Program-made: the position numbers and the translations under genes
NCBI GenBank assembly: GCA_017474845.1
Contig: JAFVGS010000011.1
Coordinates: 1 to 35,500, forward strand
Source of the DNA: Prevotella sp.
Lineage (GTDB): Bacteria; Bacteroidota; Bacteroidia; Bacteroidales; Bacteroidaceae
DNA length: 35,500 nucleotides
Direction: 5' to 3'
Part shown: one piece after another, positions 23,812-33,273 of the stretch
Position numbering within the stretch: position 1 is the first letter of the stretch
How the letters are laid out: each line of letters opens with the position of its first letter
Notes under the pieces: generated by a model
Database searches by the model: none
The model's input: the letters and a program-made list of their open reading frames with translations, nothing else
What the model was told of the DNA's origin: nothing

Positions 23812-23844
23812 GAGCACGGCAACTTAGCCAAAAAAGGTTAAATT

Positions 23845-23893
23845 ACGGCATAAAGTGTTATTTTTACACTTTATGCCGTTTAATTATTTATTT
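23845..23893 (+). terminator. terminator of the galactose unit
   Basis: A perfect 14-bp stem, ACGGCATAAAGTGT with ACACTTTATGCCGT, closes the loop TATTTTT and is followed by an AT-rich tail with several T runs (TTAATTATTTATTT). Confidence 0.75.
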
Positions 23894-23898
23894 AAGTA

Positions 23899-23929
23899 TT
23901 GCATAATTCAAATATTAATTGTAATTTTA
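23899..23929 (+). promoter_or_regulatory. candidate promoter of the arabinose operon
   Basis: TTG (23899-23901) and TAATTTTA (23922-23929) are 20 bases apart; the -7 box differs at its last base. The intervening AT-rich sequence is where AraR would be expected to act, but I see no perfect palindrome. Confidence 0.4.
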
Positions 23930-23978
23930 CACCCAAAATAAACGCTATAACAACAATTAAACTTAAAAACGTATTAAA

Positions 23979-25160
23979 ATGAAAGTACTTAAAGGTATGT
24001 TTTGTGGACTGGGCGCAGCAGCGCTCCTGTTCTCGGCCTGTGAGCAAAAAGTGCAGGCACCACAACTGACAGTATCAGGTTTAGACGTAGCCAAGTTTGA
24101 CACAACCATTCAGGACAAGCCCGTGAAGCTTTACACCCTGAAGAATGCCAATGGCATGGAAGTGTGCATCACGAACTATGGTGGACGTATCGTATCACTT
24201 GTCGTACCCGACAAGAACGGCAGTCCTACGGATGTCGTACTTGGCTTTGACAACATCGCCCAGTATGCCGACACCCTCAACAGTCCGTCAGACTATGGAT
24301 CCAGTGTCGGTCGTTATGCCAACCGCATCAAGGAGGGTAAGTTCACCCTTGGTGAGACGGAGTATCAGTTGAAGAAAAACGACGGTCCGAACTGTCTGCA
24401 CGGTGGTGGCAACACAGGTTGGATGCATCAGGTGTACGACGCTGAGCAGATCGGCGATTCCGTTCTGAAGCTGACGATCGTTGCTGCCGACGGTGAAAAC
24501 GGCTTCCCTGGCAAGGTGATGGCTGTCACAACCTATAAGGTGACGGCAGACAACATCCTCGACATGACATGGGAGGCAGAGTCAGACCATCCGACCATCA
24601 TCAACCAGACCAACCACAACTACTACAATCTCAGTGGCGACTTTACACAGCCCGGCTACGATCAGGTGCTTTATGTAAATGCTGACAACTTTACCCCGAG
24701 CGATAAGCTCTACATCCCTACGGGTGAGATCAAGTCAGTGGAGGGAACCCCCATGGACTTCCGTGAGCCTCATGCCATCGGTGACAGCATCCAGTCTGAA
24801 TTCGACCAGATCCAGAACGCCACAGGCTATGACCACAACTTCTGCCTGAACACCTATAAGGACGGTAAGGGCGACGACACACAGGTTTGTGCCAGCCTCT
24901 ACAGCCCCAAGACCGGCATCTTCATGGAGATGTTCACCAACGAACCCGGTGTACAGGTCTACAGCGGCAACTTCCAGGGTGTAGGTGCTGATGCAGACAT
25001 CATCCGCAAGCACGGTCTCAAATACCCCAAGCACGTGAGCGTCTGTCTCGAGAGCCAGAAATATCCCGACTCTCCCAATCATCCCGAATGGGTTCAGCCG
25101 ACCCTGAATCCAGATGAGAAATACTACAGCCACGCTGCCTATAAGTTCTCGATTAAATAA
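23979..25160 (+). CDS. lipoprotein aldose 1-epimerase (mutarotase)
   Basis: A 393-residue mutarotase with a lipoprotein signal, MKVLKGMFCGLGAAALLFSA, then Cys21. It is therefore exported and lipid-anchored in the periplasm or at the outer membrane. The enzyme body has NCLHGG, the catalytic His in INQTNHNYYNLSG and the Glu in CLESQKYPD. It is first in the arabinose operon, 25 bases before the symporter, which suggests that it supplies the transported anomer of arabinose or of another sugar released outside the cell. Confidence 0.9.
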   Translation: MKVLKGMFCGLGAAALLFSACEQKVQAPQLTVSGLDVAKFDTTIQDKPVKLYTLKNANGMEVCITNYGGRIVSLVVPDKNGSPTDVVLGFDNIAQYADTLNSPSDYGSSVGRYANRIKEGKFTLGETEYQLKKNDGPNCLHGGGNTGWMHQVYDAEQIGDSVLKLTIVAADGENGFPGKVMAVTTYKVTADNILDMTWEAESDHPTIINQTNHNYYNLSGDFTQPGYDQVLYVNADNFTPSDKLYIPTGEIKSVEGTPMDFREPHAIGDSIQSEFDQIQNATGYDHNFCLNTYKDGKGDDTQVCASLYSPKTGIFMEMFTNEPGVQVYSGNFQGVGADADIIRKHGLKYPKHVSVCLESQKYPDSPNHPEWVQPTLNPDEKYYSHAAYKFSIK

Positions 25161-25185
25161 TCACTAACTATTAATATTTTAAACA

Positions 25186-26931
25186 ATGAATTGGAGTTCA
25201 CATGAATTCGTCTGGCTCGACTGGGTAGTGCTCATCGTCGGCCTTATGGGAGTGGTGGCAGCCGTATGGTATGCCATCTGGAAAGACAAGAAAGCCCAGC
25301 AGGGCGAAGACTCTTCGGCTTACCTCTTCGGTAAGGGTGAGCCTTGGTACGTCATCGGTATGGCCATCTTTGCCGCCAACATCGGTTCTGAACACCTTGT
25401 AGGTCTCGCCGGTACCGGTGCGAAGGACGGTGTGGGAATGGCCCACTGGGAGATGCAGGGATGGATGATCCTCATCCTCGGCTGGCTCTTCGTACCCTTC
25501 TATCAGTTGCTCATCAACAAGATGGGTAAGATCATCACCATGCCCGACTTCCTGAAGTTCCGCTACACCCAGCGCACTGGTTCGTGGTTGTCCATCATCA
25601 CCCTCGTGGCCTATGTGCTCACGAAGGTCTCTGTGACGGCCTTCACGGGTGGTATTTTCTTCAAATTCCTGCTCGACATCCCCTTCTGGTATGGTGCCAT
25701 CGGTCTGATTGCCATCACGGCTGTCTTCACCGTCTTCGGTGGTATGAAGGGTGTGATGACGCTGTCTACCATTCAGACACCGATCCTGATCGTGGGTTCT
25801 TTCCTAGTCCTGTTCCTTGGTCTGAACATGCTTGGCGACGGTAGCATCTCTGCCGGATGGGCTGAGATGATGCGCGTCTGTAACGCTGCACACGACGGCT
25901 TCGGTACGACCCACATGTTCCATACCGATCCTGCTGATCCGATGTACCCGCAGTTCCCAGGCTATGTGGTGTTCCTCGGTGCCTCGATCATCGGTTTCTG
26001 GTACTGGTGTACTGACCAGCATATCGTTCAGCGTGTACTCGGTCAGGTTCCTGGCGAGGACAACAAGGAAGTGATGAAGCGTGCTCGTCGTGGTACGATC
26101 GCAGCCGGTTTCTTCAAGATCCTCCCCTGCTTCATGTTCCTCATCCCCGGTATGATTGCCTATGCCCTGTCACTGAAGACGGGTAGCGGTATCGAGATGG
26201 ACATCACCAACCACGAGTCTACCGACGGTGCCTTCGCCATGATGGTGAAGAACATCCTGCCTGCCGGTATCAAGGGTATCGTGACCATCGGTTTCGTCTG
26301 TGCACTGGTCGCTTCACTGGCAGCTTTCTTCAACAGCTGTGCCACCCTCTTCACGGAGGACTTCTACAAGCCGATGAAGAAGGGCAAGAGCGAGGCTCAC
26401 TACGTGTTCGTAGGTCGTTCGGCTACTGTCGTAGTGGTGCTCCTCGGTCTGGCTTGGATGCCGATCATGATGAACATGGGTAACCTCTACTCTTACCTGC
26501 AGGACATCCAGTCGCTGATTGCTCCCGCTATGGTGGCTGTGTTCACCCTCGGTATCTTCTCGAAGAAGATCACACCGAAGGCTGGTGAATATGGTCTTAT
26601 TGGCGGCTTCCTCATCGGAATGGTCCGTCTGATCACCAATGTGATGACCGACTCCGGCAAGGCTGTCATGGACGGTGCTTTCTGGGATGCTACTGCTTGG
26701 TTCTGGCAGACCAACTGGCTGATCTTTGAGTGCTGGCTGTTGCTCTTCATCATCCTGCTGATGGTGGCTGTCAGCTTCTTCACACCAGCCCCCTCCAAGG
26801 AACAGGTGGATGCCATCACCTTCTCTGCCGACTTCAAGAAGTCTATTAAGGAGAGCTGGGGTGTCTTCGATGTGGTAGGTACGCTGGTGGTCATCGGCCT
26901 CTGCAGCTGCTTCTACTATTACTTCTGGTAA
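25186..26931 (+). CDS. sodium/sugar symporter (SSS family), probable arabinose transporter
   Basis: A 581-residue inner-membrane protein of the solute:sodium symporter family, similar in layout to vSGLT, with about 14 hydrophobic segments. The motif FAANIGSEHLVGLAGTG (about 64-80) is the conserved TM1 region of sugar-transporting members, and the central WYWCTDQHIVQRVLG segment is typical too. Its place between the lipoprotein mutarotase and araR, with araDAB downstream, points to L-arabinose. Bacteroides has an equivalent gene (called araP, as I recall) in its arabinose operon. Confidence 0.88.
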   Translation: MNWSSHEFVWLDWVVLIVGLMGVVAAVWYAIWKDKKAQQGEDSSAYLFGKGEPWYVIGMAIFAANIGSEHLVGLAGTGAKDGVGMAHWEMQGWMILILGWLFVPFYQLLINKMGKIITMPDFLKFRYTQRTGSWLSIITLVAYVLTKVSVTAFTGGIFFKFLLDIPFWYGAIGLIAITAVFTVFGGMKGVMTLSTIQTPILIVGSFLVLFLGLNMLGDGSISAGWAEMMRVCNAAHDGFGTTHMFHTDPADPMYPQFPGYVVFLGASIIGFWYWCTDQHIVQRVLGQVPGEDNKEVMKRARRGTIAAGFFKILPCFMFLIPGMIAYALSLKTGSGIEMDITNHESTDGAFAMMVKNILPAGIKGIVTIGFVCALVASLAAFFNSCATLFTEDFYKPMKKGKSEAHYVFVGRSATVVVVLLGLAWMPIMMNMGNLYSYLQDIQSLIAPAMVAVFTLGIFSKKITPKAGEYGLIGGFLIGMVRLITNVMTDSGKAVMDGAFWDATAWFWQTNWLIFECWLLLFIILLMVAVSFFTPAPSKEQVDAITFSADFKKSIKESWGVFDVVGTLVVIGLCSCFYYYFW

Positions 26932-26945
26932 AAAGCGAGTAGACC

Positions 26946-27620
26946 ATGACATTTTACAACGAACATTCCAAGGTATGGTTGTCGGTAGACTGTATCATCT
27001 TCGGCTTCGACGATGGGAAGTTGAAGGTGCTCATCGGCAAGCGCCAGATGGATCCCGGACGTGGCGAATGGAGCCTCTATGGAGGCTTCGTCGCTGCCGA
27101 CGAGAGTGTCGACGACGCTGCCACACGGACACTCTACGAACTGACCGGACTGCAGAATCTGTTCATGCGCCAAGTGGGTGCTTTCGGAAATGTAGACCGT
27201 GACCCGGGCGAACGGGTGGTTTCCATTGCCTACTATGCACTCATCAACGTCAAGGACTATGATGAAGAACTGCGCTTGCAACATGGTGTAAAATGGGTGG
27301 ACATCAATGAGATTCCACAACTCTATTCCGACCACAATGAGATGGTGCGTAAGGCGAGGAAGCTGATGCAGCAGAAGCTGTCACAAGAGCCCGTTGGCTT
27401 CCGCCTCCTCCCTGCCCTGTTCACGCTCACCCAGCTCCAGAACCTTTATGAGGCAGTCAACGGAGCCGAACTCGACAAGCGCAATTTCCGCAAGCGCATC
27501 AAGGAAATGGACTTCATCGAGAAGACAGAATTGGTCGACAAGACCAATTCTAAGCGTGGTGCCTATCTCTATCGTTTCAACAAGCGGGCTTATAAAGAAG
27601 CTCCAAATTTCAAAATTTAA
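26946..27620 (+). CDS. araR: AraR-type Nudix transcriptional regulator of arabinose genes
   Basis: A 224-residue protein with an N-terminal Nudix-like domain (about 1-140) and a C-terminal winged helix (about 150-224). The Nudix box starts correctly (G47, E53, R61), but Glu62 is replaced by Thr and the last Glu by Leu (RTLYEL), so pyrophosphohydrolase activity is probably lost. This is the pattern known for AraR of Bacteroides, where the Nudix-like domain senses L-arabinose and the winged helix binds operators. It lies 14 bases after the symporter and 13 before araD. Confidence 0.88.
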   Translation: MTFYNEHSKVWLSVDCIIFGFDDGKLKVLIGKRQMDPGRGEWSLYGGFVAADESVDDAATRTLYELTGLQNLFMRQVGAFGNVDRDPGERVVSIAYYALINVKDYDEELRLQHGVKWVDINEIPQLYSDHNEMVRKARKLMQQKLSQEPVGFRLLPALFTLTQLQNLYEAVNGAELDKRNFRKRIKEMDFIEKTELVDKTNSKRGAYLYRFNKRAYKEAPNFKI

Positions 27621-27633
27621 TGATCAAACAACT

Positions 27634-28344
27634 ATGCTCGAAGAACTAAAAGAAAAAGTATTCAAGGCCAATCTTGACTTGGTCAAGCAGAACCTCGTGA
27701 TTTTCACTTGGGGAAATGTCTCCGGTATTGACCGCGAGAACGGTCTGGTAGTCATCAAACCCTCAGGTGTGGACTACGACGTGATGAAAGCATCCGATAT
27801 GGTGGTGGTAGACCTCAAGACGGGTGAAGTAGTAGACGGTGACCTCAATCCGTCATCCGACACCCCAACACACCTTGTATTATATAAGGCCTTCCCCAAC
27901 ATCCAGGGCGTGGTACACACCCACTCTACCTATGCCACTGCCTTCGCACAAGCTGGCCGTGACATCCCCAACATCGGCACCACCCATGCCGACTACTTCT
28001 ATCAGGCCATCCCCTGCACCCGTGACATGACGGAGGCAGAGGTAAAGGGCAACTACGAGTTGGAGACAGGTAACGTCATCGTCGACGAGATCCTCAACAT
28101 CCGTAAGATCAACCCTGATCACACGCCTGCCGTACTGGTGAAGAACCATGGACCTTTCTCATGGGGTACCTCTCCCGACAATGCCGTCTACAACGCCAAG
28201 GTCATGGAGCAGTGTGCCAAGATGGCATTCATCGCCTTCAGTGTCAATCCCAATCTGACGATGAATCCGCTCCTCATCGAGAAGCACTACATGCGCAAGC
28301 ACGGTCCCAATGCCTACTACGGACAAAAAGGACAAAAACATTAA
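27634..28344 (+). CDS. araD: L-ribulose-5-phosphate 4-epimerase
   Basis: A 236-residue class II aldolase-family enzyme that converts L-ribulose 5-phosphate to D-xylulose 5-phosphate. It shows TWGNVSG (25-31), KPSGV (42-46), SSDTPTH (74-80), the zinc ligands in [12 protein letters not shown] (His95, His97) and KNHGPF. The frame extends upstream into araR in a different reading frame, but the conserved N-terminus [19 protein letters not shown] starts at 27634. It is followed by a 100-base gap with a repeat hairpin before araA. Confidence 0.94.
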   Translation: MLEELKEKVFKANLDLVKQNLVIFTWGNVSGIDRENGLVVIKPSGVDYDVMKASDMVVVDLKTGEVVDGDLNPSSDTPTHLVLYKAFPNIQGVVHTHSTYATAFAQAGRDIPNIGTTHADYFYQAIPCTRDMTEAEVKGNYELETGNVIVDEILNIRKINPDHTPAVLVKNHGPFSWGTSPDNAVYNAKVMEQCAKMAFIAFSVNPNLTMNPLLIEKHYMRKHGPNAYYGQKGQKH

Positions 28345-28357
28345 TTTATTAATAACA

Positions 28358-28427
28358 CCACGAATTTCACTAATTTCACGAATTATTCTGTGCGCAGCAA
28401 AATTAGTGTAATTCGCGTAATTCGTGG
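28358..28427. repeat. nonamer arrays folded into a hairpin, araD-araA gap
   Basis: The left arm holds three nonamers CACGAATTT, CACTAATTT, CACGAATTA (28359-28385). The right arm (28401-28427), read on the other strand, holds CACGAATTA, CGCGAATTA, CACTAATT. The arms match at about 22 of 27 positions around a 15-base loop. No U-run follows, so it is not a typical terminator. Confidence 0.8.
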
Positions 28428-28444
28428 TCTAAAAAAATTTAAGT

Positions 28445-29983
28445 ATGAAAGCATTTGAGAATTACGAGATTTGGTGGGTGACTGGTGCACAGTTACTCTA
28501 TGGCGGCGACGCAGTCGTTGCAGTCGATGGTCACTCTAAGGAGATGGTTGAGGGTCTGAACGCCTCTGGCAACATCCCCGTGAAGATTGTGTATAAGGGT
28601 ACGGCCAACAGCTCAAAGGAAGTTGAGCAGGTGATGCTGGCCGCCAACAACGACGAGAAGTGTGTGGGTATCATCACCTGGATGCATACCTTCTCACCCG
28701 CAAAGATGTGGATCAAGGGTCTGCAGCAGTTGCAGAAGCCCCTCCTCCACTTCCACACACAGTACAACGCTGAGATCCCCTGGGAGACCATGGACATGGA
28801 CTTCATGAACCTCAACCAGAGTGCTCACGGTGATATCGAGTTCGGACATATCTGCACCCGTATGCGCATTGCCCGCAAGGTGGTCTGCGGCTATTGGAAG
28901 GACGAGAACGCCCAGAAGCAGATTGCCGTCTGGGCACGTGTGGCTGCCGGTGTGGCTGATGCCCACAACGTACGCTGCCTGATGTTCGGTATGAACATGA
29001 ACAACGTGGCTGTGACCGATGGCGACCGTGTAGAGTTCGAGCAGCGCTTGGGCTACCATGTGGACTACTATCCTGTCTCTTCACTGATGGAGTACTTCAA
29101 GAAGGTCACCGACGCAGAGGCTGATGCCCTCGTCGAGGAGTACAAGAAGCTCTACACCATCAAGATCGACGAGAGCGGTGAAGAGGTTTACTGGCAGAAG
29201 GTGAAGAATGCTGCCAAGGCTGAGATTGCTCTCCGTCGCGTTTTGAAGGATGAGGGTGCTACCGCCTTCACCACCAACTTCGACGACCTCGGTGATACGG
29301 ACATCGATGCACCTGACTTCTGTGGCTTCGACCAGATTCCAGGTCTCGCTTCACAGCGCCTGATGGAAGAAGGTTACGGTTTCGGTGCCGAGGGTGACTG
29401 GAAGACGGCTTGTCTCTATCGCACTCTCTGGGTCATCCAACAGGGCATGCCTATCGGCTGTTCCTTCCTCGAGGACTACACGCTCAACTTCGCTGGTGAC
29501 CGTTCGTCTTGTCTCCAGAGCCACATGCTCGAGGTCTGCCCGCTCATCGCTGTCGACAAGCCAAAGCTCGAGGTTCACTTCCTCGGCATCGGTATCCGCA
29601 AGCAGCAGACTGCCCGCCTCGTGTTCACCTCGAAGACCGGTCGTGGTATCAAGGCGACTGTCGTTGACCTCGGCAACCGTTTCCGTCTCATCTCTCAGGA
29701 GGTGGAGTGCATCGAGCCGAAGCCCATGCCCAACCTCCCCGTGGCTTCTGCCCTCTGGATCCCCCAGCCCACCTTCGAGATCGGTGCTGCTGCCTGGATC
29801 CTCGCTGGTGGTACTCATCACAGCGCCTTCTCATACGACATCAACGAAGAGTACTGGGCAGACTTCGCTGAGATGCTCGGCATCGAGTACGTCCGCATCA
29901 ACAAGGACACTACCATCGCCGACTTCAAGCAAACTCTCCAGAACAACGAGATGTACTACATGCTGAACAAGGCACTCCGATAA
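28445..29983 (+). CDS. araA: L-arabinose isomerase
   Basis: A 512-residue enzyme that converts L-arabinose to L-ribulose and needs a divalent metal. It starts MKAFENYEIWWVTGAQLLYG, very like AraA of other bacteria. It includes the conserved HTFSPAKMWI, HTQYNAEIPWETMDMDFMN and the active-site region EEGYGFGAEGDWKTA, and ends with WILAGGTHHSAFS. Length is normal (about 500). It is flanked on both sides by gaps of about 100 bases that carry nonamer hairpins, unlike the tight spacing in the rest of the operon. Confidence 0.96.
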   Translation: MKAFENYEIWWVTGAQLLYGGDAVVAVDGHSKEMVEGLNASGNIPVKIVYKGTANSSKEVEQVMLAANNDEKCVGIITWMHTFSPAKMWIKGLQQLQKPLLHFHTQYNAEIPWETMDMDFMNLNQSAHGDIEFGHICTRMRIARKVVCGYWKDENAQKQIAVWARVAAGVADAHNVRCLMFGMNMNNVAVTDGDRVEFEQRLGYHVDYYPVSSLMEYFKKVTDAEADALVEEYKKLYTIKIDESGEEVYWQKVKNAAKAEIALRRVLKDEGATAFTTNFDDLGDTDIDAPDFCGFDQIPGLASQRLMEEGYGFGAEGDWKTACLYRTLWVIQQGMPIGCSFLEDYTLNFAGDRSSCLQSHMLEVCPLIAVDKPKLEVHFLGIGIRKQQTARLVFTSKTGRGIKATVVDLGNRFRLISQEVECIEPKPMPNLPVASALWIPQPTFEIGAAAWILAGGTHHSAFSYDINEEYWADFAEMLGIEYVRINKDTTIADFKQTLQNNEMYYMLNKALR

Positions 29984-29992
29984 ATATTAATA

Positions 29993-30070
29993 GGCACGAA
30001 TTTCGCGAATTAACACGAATTTATGGATTATTCGCGAATAATATTTCGTGAAATTCGTGTAATTCGTGCC
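29993..30070. repeat. nonamer arrays folded into a hairpin, araA-araB gap
   Basis: The left arm (29993-30020) and right arm (30043-30070) are inverted arrays of CACGAATTW units that begin GGCACGAATT and end AATTCGTGCC. Between them lies the perfect 16-base palindrome ATTATTCGCGAATAAT (30027-30042). It belongs to the same family as the element before araA. Confidence 0.8.
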
Positions 30071-30085
30071 AAAATATTAAAGACT

Positions 30086-31675
30086 ATGACCGCAAAACAA
30101 ACAATTGAGGCTGGAAAAGCCATATTGGGAATCGAATTCGGTTCCACGAGAATCAAGGCCGTCCTCATCGACGAGGACAACAAGCCCATTGCACAGGGCT
30201 CACACGAGTGGGAGAACCAGTTAGTAGACGGTCTCTGGACCTATTCTACCGAGGCCATCTGGTACGGACTCCAAGACTGCTACGCTGAACTCCGCAAGGA
30301 TGTCCTGGCTCAGTACGACTGCGAAATTGAGGCCCTTGCTGCCATCGGCTTCTCTGCCATGATGCACGGCTACATGGCCTTCAACGAGAAACAGGAGATC
30401 CTCGTGCCCTTCCGCACCTGGCGTAACACCAACACGGGTAAGGCAGCCGCAGAACTCTCCAAGCTCTTCAACTACAACATCCCCCTCCGTTGGTCGATCA
30501 GCCACCTCTATGAGGCTATCCTCGACAAAGAGGAGCACGTCTCAGACATCAAGTACCTCACCACCCTCGCAGGTTATGTCCACTGGCAGGTCACGGGCCA
30601 GTTCGTCCTTGGCGTAGGCGATGCCTCTGGTATGATCCCTGTCGATCCCGCTACGAAGACTTACGATGCTACGATGGTGAAAAAGTTTGACGAGCTCATC
30701 GCTCCGAAAGGATTCTCCTGGACATTGCTCGACATCCTGCCAAAGTCACTCAACGCTGGTGAGAACGCAGGTTTCCTGACACCAGAAGGAGCAAAGAAAC
30801 TCGATGTCTCTGGCCACCTGAAGGCTGGTATCCCCGTTTGTCCTCCTGAGGGCGACGCAGGCACGGGTATGGTCGCTACCAACGCTGTCAAGCAGCGCAC
30901 AGGTAACGTCTCCGCAGGCACCTCTTCATTCTCGATGATCGTGCTGGAGAAACCACTGTCGAAGCCTTACGAGATGATCGACATGGTGACCACGCCTGAC
31001 GGTTCTCTCGTCGCTATGGTGCACTGCAACAACTGCACCAGCGACATCAACGCCTGGGTAAGTCTCTTTAAGGAATACCAGCAACTGCTTGGTATCAAGG
31101 TGGATATGAACGAGCTCTACGGCAAGCTCTTCAATAAGGCTTTGGAGGGCGACACCGACTGTGGTGGCTTGATGGCCTACAACTATGTCAGTGGTGAGCC
31201 TGTCACTGGCTTGCAGGAAGGTCGCCCCATGTTCATACGTTCTGCCAACGACAAGTTCAACCTTGCCAACTTCATGCGTGCCCACCTCTACGGTGCCATC
31301 GGTGTGCTGAAGATCGGTAACGACATCCTGTTCAAGGAAGAGATGATCCGTGTGGATCGCATCACGGGTCACGGTGGTTACTTCAAGACACCTGGTGTCG
31401 GTCAGCGCATGCTTGCTGCTGCCCTCAACAGTCCCATCTCTGTGATGGAGACCGCTGGCGAAGGTGGTGCCTGGGGTATTGCCCTGCTCGCAGGCTATGC
31501 AGTAAATAATCCCGACAAACTCTCACTCGCCGACTACCTCGAGAAGGTTGTCTTCGCAGGCAACACGGGCGTATCCATCGCCCCCACCCCCGAAGACGTT
31601 GCCGGCTTTGAGAAGTACATCGAGAACTACAAGCGCTGCCTCCCCGTCGAACAGGCCGCTGTCGAGTGTAAATAA
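30086..31675 (+). CDS. araB: ribulokinase-type FGGY sugar kinase
   Basis: A 529-residue FGGY kinase, presumed to phosphorylate L-ribulose. The N-terminal domain begins [20 protein letters not shown] and the C-terminal domain carries [16 protein letters not shown] and [16 protein letters not shown]. The sequence looks closer to the xylulokinase-like branch than to E. coli AraB; the function is assigned from its place after araA. The frame continues 21 codons upstream through the repeat, but that peptide is repeat-derived, so the start [10 protein letters not shown] was chosen. Confidence 0.88.
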   Translation: MTAKQTIEAGKAILGIEFGSTRIKAVLIDEDNKPIAQGSHEWENQLVDGLWTYSTEAIWYGLQDCYAELRKDVLAQYDCEIEALAAIGFSAMMHGYMAFNEKQEILVPFRTWRNTNTGKAAAELSKLFNYNIPLRWSISHLYEAILDKEEHVSDIKYLTTLAGYVHWQVTGQFVLGVGDASGMIPVDPATKTYDATMVKKFDELIAPKGFSWTLLDILPKSLNAGENAGFLTPEGAKKLDVSGHLKAGIPVCPPEGDAGTGMVATNAVKQRTGNVSAGTSSFSMIVLEKPLSKPYEMIDMVTTPDGSLVAMVHCNNCTSDINAWVSLFKEYQQLLGIKVDMNELYGKLFNKALEGDTDCGGLMAYNYVSGEPVTGLQEGRPMFIRSANDKFNLANFMRAHLYGAIGVLKIGNDILFKEEMIRVDRITGHGGYFKTPGVGQRMLAAALNSPISVMETAGEGGAWGIALLAGYAVNNPDKLSLADYLEKVVFAGNTGVSIAPTPEDVAGFEKYIENYKRCLPVEQAAVECK

Positions 31676-31685
31676 TAAAAAGAAA

Positions 31686-33269
31686 GTGAAAACGTTATTA
31701 ATTTCTACAATGATAGCCTTCTCTCTCAGCGCATCAGCAGAGAATGTGAAGGCAACGGTTCACGCTGATCAGGCGGGAGCCAAGATCAACCGTGAGATCT
31801 ACGGACAGTTCTCAGAACACCTCGGCTCGTGTATCTACGGCGGCCTCTGGGTGGGAGAAGACTCACAGATCCCCAACATCAACGGCTATCGCAAGGATGT
31901 GTTCGAGGCACTGAAGGCACTGAAGATCCCCGTGATGCGCTGGCCTGGCGGCTGCTTTGCCGACGACTACCACTGGATGGATGGCATCGGTCCGAAGAAA
32001 GACCGTCCGTCGCTGCGCAACAACAACTGGGGTGGCACCATCGAGGACAACTCATTCGGTACCCATGAGTTCCTGAACCTCTGCGAGATGCTCGGCTGCG
32101 AACCGTATATCAGCGGTAACGTAGGTTCCGGCACCGTGAAGGAGATGGCCCAGTGGGTGGAGTATATGACCAGTGACGGTGACACCCCGATGGCCCGTCT
32201 GCGTCGTGCCAACGGCCGTGACAAGGCCTGGAAGGTGAAGTACTTCGGCATCGGCAACGAGGCCTGGGGCTGTGGTGGTAACATGACACCTGAATACTAC
32301 TCGAACGAGTTCCGCAAGTTCAACACCTATCTCCGCGACCAGCCCGGCAATAAGCTCTATCGCATTGCTTCAGGTGCCTCGGACTATGATTACGACTGGA
32401 CCACGGTGCTGATGAAGAACATCGGCCGTCAGATGCAGGGTATATCCTTACATTATTATACCTGTACAGGTTGGAACGGCTCAAAAGGCTCAGCCACAAA
32501 GTTCAACACCGACCAATACTACTGGGCTTTAGGCAAGTGTACGGAGATCGAGGAAGTCATCAAGAAGCACAAGGCCATCATGGACAAGGAAGATCCCGAA
32601 GGCAAGATCGGCCTGCTCGTCGATGAATGGGGCACATGGTGGGACGAGGAACCCGGCACCATCGCTGGCCACCTCTACCAGCAGAACGCCCTCCGCGATG
32701 CGTTTGTAGCTGCCCTGAGCCTGAACATCTTCCATAAGTACACCGACCGTGTGAAGATGGCAAACATCGCCCAGGTGGTGAATGTGCTGCAGTCGATGAT
32801 TCTCACCGACCAGGAAGGCACGGGCCACATGGTGCTCACACCGACCTACCACGTGTTTGAGATGTACACCCCGTTCCAGGAGGCCACCTGGCTCCCACTC
32901 GACCTTGAGTCGGAAGTGATGGCCGTAAGCAAGGCTTACTTCAAGGAAAAGGCTGACGCCAAGGATGCAGGCTATCGTCCCTGCCCCATGCTCTCTGCCT
33001 CAGCAGCAAAGACACAGGACGGATCGATCGTACTCGCCATTACCAACGTCTGCCTCGACAAGGATCAGACCATCGACTTCAATTTCGCCGGCTATGATGC
33101 CAAGCAGGTCTCCGGCCGCATCCTCACCTCGAAGAACGTGGCAGACTTCAACGACTTCAACAATCCGAATGTCGTTGCCCCCAAGGCTTTCAACGATGCC
33201 AAGCTGAACAAGGGCGTATTGACGGTAAAGGTTCCCGCCAAGTCGATCATCGTACTTAGTATCAAGTAA
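31686..33269 (+). CDS. GH51 alpha-L-arabinofuranosidase, exported
   Basis: A 527-residue glycoside hydrolase of family 51 that releases terminal L-arabinofuranose from arabinan, arabinoxylan or oligosaccharides. A signal peptide ([17 protein letters not shown], then EN) directs it to the periplasm. The catalytic acid/base is Glu192 in GIGNEAWG and the nucleophile is Glu314 in VDEWGTWW. The early motif [13 protein letters not shown] is typical. The C-terminal part is a beta-sandwich. The start is a GTG 10 bases after araB; the frame runs further upstream inside araB, but that part is not signal-like. Confidence 0.93.
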   Translation: MKTLLISTMIAFSLSASAENVKATVHADQAGAKINREIYGQFSEHLGSCIYGGLWVGEDSQIPNINGYRKDVFEALKALKIPVMRWPGGCFADDYHWMDGIGPKKDRPSLRNNNWGGTIEDNSFGTHEFLNLCEMLGCEPYISGNVGSGTVKEMAQWVEYMTSDGDTPMARLRRANGRDKAWKVKYFGIGNEAWGCGGNMTPEYYSNEFRKFNTYLRDQPGNKLYRIASGASDYDYDWTTVLMKNIGRQMQGISLHYYTCTGWNGSKGSATKFNTDQYYWALGKCTEIEEVIKKHKAIMDKEDPEGKIGLLVDEWGTWWDEEPGTIAGHLYQQNALRDAFVAALSLNIFHKYTDRVKMANIAQVVNVLQSMILTDQEGTGHMVLTPTYHVFEMYTPFQEATWLPLDLESEVMAVSKAYFKEKADAKDAGYRPCPMLSASAAKTQDGSIVLAITNVCLDKDQTIDFNFAGYDAKQVSGRILTSKNVADFNDFNNPNVVAPKAFNDAKLNKGVLTVKVPAKSIIVLSIK

Positions 33270-33273
33270 GTTA

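Noticed and set aside
22639-23817. A 392-codon open frame on the minus strand across galK
   Set aside because: It mirrors galK codon for codon, has no recognisable domain, and galK is unmistakable on the plus strand.
23845-23879. The 14-bp palindrome as an AraR operator
   Set aside because: The arms close a T-rich 7-base loop directly after galK, which fits a terminator better; the promoter box lies some 40 bases further on.
27394-27633. An N-terminal extension of araD
   Set aside because: It overlaps araR in another frame; the conserved AraD N-terminus starts at 27634.
30023-30085. A 21-codon N-terminal extension of araB
   Set aside because: It is encoded by the nonamer hairpin, not by kinase sequence; the conserved protein starts at 30086.
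31548-31685. A 46-codon N-terminal extension of the GH51 protein
   Set aside because: It lies out of frame inside araB and would bury the signal peptide.
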